DNA of 64,000 nucleotides from Streptomyces sp. BHT-5-2 (lineage in GTDB: Bacteria > Actinomycetota > Actinomycetes > Streptomycetales > Streptomycetaceae): NCBI RefSeq assembly GCF_019774615.1, contig NZ_CP081496.1, forward strand, positions 1,860,001-1,924,000, given 5' to 3'. The position numbers and the translations under genes were made by a program. The notes below the pieces were generated by a model. It made no database searches and had not been told where the DNA came from. It was given only the letters and a program-made list of their open reading frames with translations. How positions within the stretch are numbered: the stretch's first letter is position 1; every line of letters starts with the position of its first letter. Of this stretch, positions 61,153-64,000 are shown in pieces.

Positions 61153-61595
61153 GCAGGCCGCCCTCGCCGCGGGCCGGGGTCCGGCACGGCGAGCCTCGGT
61201 GGGGTGGGGCCGGGACGGGGACTGGGGCCGGTGGCTCCGGGCCCGTCGGGGGCCCGTTTGCCGGTGCGGGGGCGTCGCGTCCCGGTTCGCCGGGGCATGG
61301 GGCGTCGCGTCTCGTTGTGGGGGCGCGGCGCTCCTTGGCCGGCCCCCTGCGACGCGGCTCCGTCCGTCCCGCCTCCTGCCCGCCATGGTCCCGGACGCGT
61401 TCGTCCCGGCTCCGTCCGTGCCCGCCCCGTTCGCGCCAAACGCTCCCACTGCTCCCACCGCTCCGACTGCCCCAACGGCACCAGCCAGCCCACCCGTTCC
61501 CGCCGTCCCACCCGTTCCCGCCGTCCCGCCTGTTCTCACCGTCCCCGCCGACCCCGTCGGCCCCGCCGCCCCGTGAAGGGATTCCCCTGCCATGA
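61149..61595 (+). other. Pro/Arg-rich low-complexity stretch between kinase and regulator
   Basis: An open frame of 148 codons starts at an ATG overlapping the kinase stop (ATGA at 61149) and ends at a TGA overlapping the regulator start (ATGA at 61592). Its product would be Pro/Arg/Ser-rich with no domain. It contains an 18-bp tandem repeat (61491-61508 and 61509-61526, plus a diverged third unit). A second frame (61199-61576) is also open and Ala/Pro-rich. I favour repeat-expanded spacer DNA, but coupled translation is possible. Confidence 0.4.
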
Positions 61596-62275
61596 CCATC
61601 CGCGTGATGCTCGTCGACGACCAGGTGCTGCTGCGCACCGGCTTCCGGATGGTGCTGGCCGCACAACCCGACATGGAGGTCGTCGCCGAGGCGGGCAACG
61701 GGGCGGAGGCCCTGGAGGTGCTGCGTTCCACCGAGGTGGACGTGATCCTCATGGACGTCCGGATGCCGCACCTCGACGGGGTCGAGGCCACCCGCCGGAT
61801 CTGCGGGGGCAGCCAGCCCGAAGGCGCCCCGAAGGTGCTCATCCTGACCACCTTCGACCTGGACGAGTACGCGTTCTCCGCGCTGAAGGCCGGGGCCAGC
61901 GGCTTCATGCTCAAGGACGTCCCGCCGAACGAACTCCTCGCCGCGATCCGGGCGGTGCACAGCGGGGACGCGGTCGTCGCCCCGTCCACCACCCGCCGCC
62001 TCCTGGACCGCTTCACCCCCATGCTGCCCAACACCGGCGGCGAGCCCGCACGGCCCGAGCTGGAGCGGCTGACCGAGCGCGAGCGCGAGGTGCTGCTGCT
62101 CGTCGCGCAGGGGCTGTCGAACGGTGAGATCGCGGCGCGGCTGGTGCTGTCCGAGGCCACGGTCAAGACCCATGTGGGCCGGATCCTGACGAAGTTGAGC
62201 CTGCGGGACCGGGTCCAGGCGGTGGTGCTCGCCTACGAGACGGGGCTGGTCCGGGCCGGGGGCGCCGGGGCGTAG
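61592..62275 (+). CDS. NarL/LuxR-type response regulator
   Basis: 227 residues. The receiver has DD at 9-10, phosphoacceptor D55 in VILMDVRMPHLDG, T in ILTTFD and K in FMLKDVPPN. The LuxR HTH is LTEREREVLLLVAQGLSNGE, IAARLVLSEATVKTHVGRIL. It is the cognate partner of the upstream kinase. ATG 61592 has AAGGGA about 9 bp upstream. Confidence 0.94.
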   Translation: MTIRVMLVDDQVLLRTGFRMVLAAQPDMEVVAEAGNGAEALEVLRSTEVDVILMDVRMPHLDGVEATRRICGGSQPEGAPKVLILTTFDLDEYAFSALKAGASGFMLKDVPPNELLAAIRAVHSGDAVVAPSTTRRLLDRFTPMLPNTGGEPARPELERLTEREREVLLLVAQGLSNGEIAARLVLSEATVKTHVGRILTKLSLRDRVQAVVLAYETGLVRAGGAGA

Positions 62276-62280
62276 CGCAC

Positions 62281-62620
62281 GGGATCAGGCCGGTCGCCGG
62301 TTCGGGATCGCGGCGTTGGGCGACACCGCGATCCGCCAGTCCGACGGCAAGCCGTTGAACACCGCGAAGCCGCCCTACGTCGTGGTGCCCAGCGGCGGTA
62401 TCTGGAACTACGAGTCCGCGGGCATCAAGGGCGGCGTCGTCGTTGCCGTCATCCACGACAACCAGGTCGAGTACGCCGTCGTGGGCGACACCGGACCCGA
62501 CAAGATCATCGACGAGGCGTCCTACGCGGCCGCCAAGGCCCTGGGCGTCGAGCCCAACCCCGAGACCGGTGGCGCCGATTCGGGCGTCACCTGCCTGCTG
62601 TTCAACGCTGGGTGCGACGG
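62281..62620 (+). pseudogene. Fragment of a GH75 chitosanase
   Basis: The frame through TTG 62316 reads DQAGRRFGIAALGDTAIRQS, DGKPLNTAKPPYVVVPSGG, VVVAVIHDNQVEYAVVGDTG, PDKIIDEASYAAAKALGVEP, GGADSGVTCLLF. This is the central and C-terminal part of family 75 chitosanases (GDTGP, EASYAAAK and SGVTY-F signatures). There is no signal peptide, N-terminal region or start codon with a ribosome-binding site, and homology stops near 62600, after which the frame becomes Arg/Pro-rich. The following 200 bp are low-complexity GGCTTCCC/GACTTCC-type sequence without a gene. Confidence 0.7.
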
Positions 62621-62821
62621 CCGGCCGGCCCGGCGGGCCTCCCAGCCGCCTGGCTTCCCGGCTTCCCGACTTCCGGGCCCCGACTTCCAGGCCCCGGCTT
62701 ACAGGCTCCTGCCGTTCAGGCTTCGGGATTGCCGGTCTGGCCGGCCGACTGGCCGTCGACCTGCTGGTCTGTCCGTCGGTCCCGCTGTCCGTCCGGTGGG
62801 CCGTCCGCCGGGGCCCACCCC

Positions 62822-63931
62822 TCAGCGCAGCACGCCCTCCAGGAAGTCGCTGCCCAGCCGGGCCACCACCTGGAGATCCAACTGGTGGAGTACGTAACGC
62901 CCGCGCCGCCGGGTCTGCAGCAGCCCCGCCTTCTTCAGCACCGCGATATGCCGCGACACCTCCGGCGACGTGATGCCGAACGCGGTCGCCAACTCTCCTG
63001 TGGTGTGCGGCCCGCGCGAGAGCGTGCGGCACAGCCGCATCCGCATCGGGTGGCCGAGTGCCTCCAGCCGCTGCTGGACGAGTTCCAGCGTGGCGGACGC
63101 CGGCAACTCGGGGCTGGCGATCGGGTATTGGACGACCGGACGCCAGCCGGGGGCGTGGCTGAACAGCAGGTGCGGCCAGCCGAACGACGTCGGCAGGAAG
63201 GTGACCCCGGGGTCGGCGGGGTCGGCGAAGGCCGTCGTGCGCCCACTGGCCAGCTTGTCGACCAGGATCCGGGTGGTGCCGCCGGCGTCCTGCGCCTCGT
63301 CCAGCGTCAACGCCCGCGACGTCGCGGTCAGTGTCTCGGCCAGGCCCTTGCGGCGCAGCAGCTCGGTCTTGTGGCGGGCGTCGGCGGCCAGTTGGATGCC
63401 CACCCGCCGCCAGATGTCGCCGAAGAACGCGTCCTCGCAGTCCTGGAACAGGCGGCGCAGCCACACCCGCAGACCGTCGGGGTCGGTCAGCATCCGGTCC
63501 GTGAAGGCTGCCTGGCGCGGGCCGCGGGCCGCCGCCATCTCCCGTACGCGCGCCCGTTCACCCGCGTCGACCAGGGGCGACGGCGTGGGGCGGGTGTACC
63601 GGGCCGAGCAGTTGATCTCGAAGAAGGCGGCCACGAACCGCTCGTCGTCGATCTGGTCCAGCTGGTCCAGCTCCTCTGCCAGCGACGCCCCGGGGCGGGC
63701 GGGCAGCAGGATGTCGGAACGCGAGGACCCCCACAGGAAGTCCGCCTCGCACAACCGGTCGGCGAGGTCGGTCTTCAGACCGGCGTTGGTCGCGGTGACC
63801 CAGCCGTGCAGGCCCGGGTGGTGGCCCGGCTCGGACAGCGCGTGCAGCGCCGCACTCAGCTCGGCCAGCGGCGAGGGTGCGAAGACCAGGCGCTCCGGCG
63901 GCAGCCCGGTGATGTCGATGACGTTGGCCAT
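62822..63931 (-). CDS. ArsR-type regulator with DUF5937-like N-terminal domain
   Basis: 369 residues. The C-terminal winged helix is clear: LEALGHPMRMRLCRTLSRGP, TTGELATAFGITSPEVSRHI, AVLKKAGLLQTRRRGRYVLH. The N-terminal 260 residues (VIDITGLPPERLVFAPSPLA, ELSAALHALSEP) match the DUF5937 domain often fused to ArsR helices in Streptomyces and probably bind a ligand. ATG 63931 follows GATGGGGAC. An inverted repeat lies 37 bp upstream of the start. Confidence 0.87.
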   Translation of the reverse strand: MANVIDITGLPPERLVFAPSPLAELSAALHALSEPGHHPGLHGWVTATNAGLKTDLADRLCEADFLWGSSRSDILLPARPGASLAEELDQLDQIDDERFVAAFFEINCSARYTRPTPSPLVDAGERARVREMAAARGPRQAAFTDRMLTDPDGLRVWLRRLFQDCEDAFFGDIWRRVGIQLAADARHKTELLRRKGLAETLTATSRALTLDEAQDAGGTTRILVDKLASGRTTAFADPADPGVTFLPTSFGWPHLLFSHAPGWRPVVQYPIASPELPASATLELVQQRLEALGHPMRMRLCRTLSRGPHTTGELATAFGITSPEVSRHIAVLKKAGLLQTRRRGRYVLHQLDLQVVARLGSDFLEGVLR

Positions 63932-63967
63932 GTCCCCATCATGCGTGAGGCCGTGACCTGCGGTGTC

Positions 63968-63994
63968 GTCGATTGACGGCTCTCGTCAATCGAC
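63968..63994. promoter_or_regulatory. 11-bp inverted repeat upstream of the ArsR-type gene
   Basis: GTCGATTGACG (63968-63978) and CGTCAATCGAC (63984-63994) are perfect complements around GCTCT. Location and symmetry suit an autoregulatory operator; the core ATTGACG could also be a -35 region. Confidence 0.6.
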
Positions 63995-64000
63995 GCGCCA

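Noticed and set aside
61199-61576. 125-residue Ala/Pro-rich frame ending 15 bp before the response regulator
   Set aside because: Composition comes from simple repeats (APTAPTAPTAP, PAVPPVPAVPP), with no ribosome-binding site or signal; treated as part of the low-complexity spacer.
62621-62821. Continuation of the GH75 fragment
   Set aside because: The frame past about 62600 is Arg/Pro/Ser-rich from GGCTTCCC-type repeats and lacks any chitosanase motif.
1-64000. CRISPR arrays, transposases, phage genes or toxin-antitoxin pairs
   Set aside because: No regularly spaced repeats with unique spacers, no transposase or integrase motifs, and no small overlapping toxin-antitoxin genes were seen on either strand.

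Overview
The window is high-GC actinobacterial chromosome, almost certainly Streptomyces. Supporting signs are GTG and TTG starts, strong third-position GC, chaplin and rodlin genes for aerial development, a tipA gene with its thiopeptide-inducible promoter, a WhiJ/BldB-type regulator set, a Zur-type locus of zinc-free ribosomal proteins, and the core order tilS-hpt-ftsH-folE...folP-folB-folK. It is mostly conserved chromosome, with accessory or decaying patches.

Layout. 1-10.9 kb: 3' end of holB, a secreted tripeptidyl-aminopeptidase-like lipoprotein, tRNA-Thr(CGT), a methyltransferase remnant, metabolic enzymes, and an operon of a headless DeoR sensor domain plus a RidA protein. 10.9-13.7 kb: an esterase and a family-A DNA polymerase. 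14.0-18.4 kb: surface-coat cluster of three chaplins, three rodlins and one unrecognised small secreted protein; the rodlins share a sigma-BldN-like promoter pattern. 18.7-22.4 kb: nitrilase, TatA, then a divergent zinc-starvation locus (S14, L28 / L33, L31, CobW-like, S18) around one palindrome lying inside a near-consensus promoter.

22.4-25.5 kb: an ArsR/SRPBCC pair with a large palindromic operator, then a DUF397 / anti-sigma-like ATPase / XRE-DUF5753 trio with a shared promoter motif. 25.5-32.8 kb: aldehyde dehydrogenase, DinB, PadR, gad, wrbA, LysE exporter, tipA, and a YbjQ gene with a parS palindrome inside it. 33.0-39.8 kb: DedA, a large inverted pair of structured repeats (third partial copy near 38.5 kb), ThrE exporter, ppa, a PBP4-type carboxypeptidase and a zinc metalloprotease.

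40-51.5 kb: tilS, hpt, ftsH, folE, an exported esterase, an MprF-like membrane protein, then folP/NTF2-like/folB/folK and a DUF3180 protein. 51.5-55.6 kb: an osmoprotectant-type ABC importer with the ATPase divergent from permeases and binding protein. 55.6-64 kb: a coiled-coil protein, nuoD2 with a MidA/NDUFAF7-type methyltransferase, a two-component pair separated by a proline-rich low-complexity stretch, a broken GH75 chitosanase, and an ArsR-type regulator.

The most notable points are the surface-coat cluster (with a one-domain long chaplin carrying a variant sorting signal), the operator architecture of the zinc locus, the nuoD2-midA pair, the parS site in a coding region, and the dispersed hairpin repeat. 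All functional calls are read from translated sequence and family knowledge; no database search was run.
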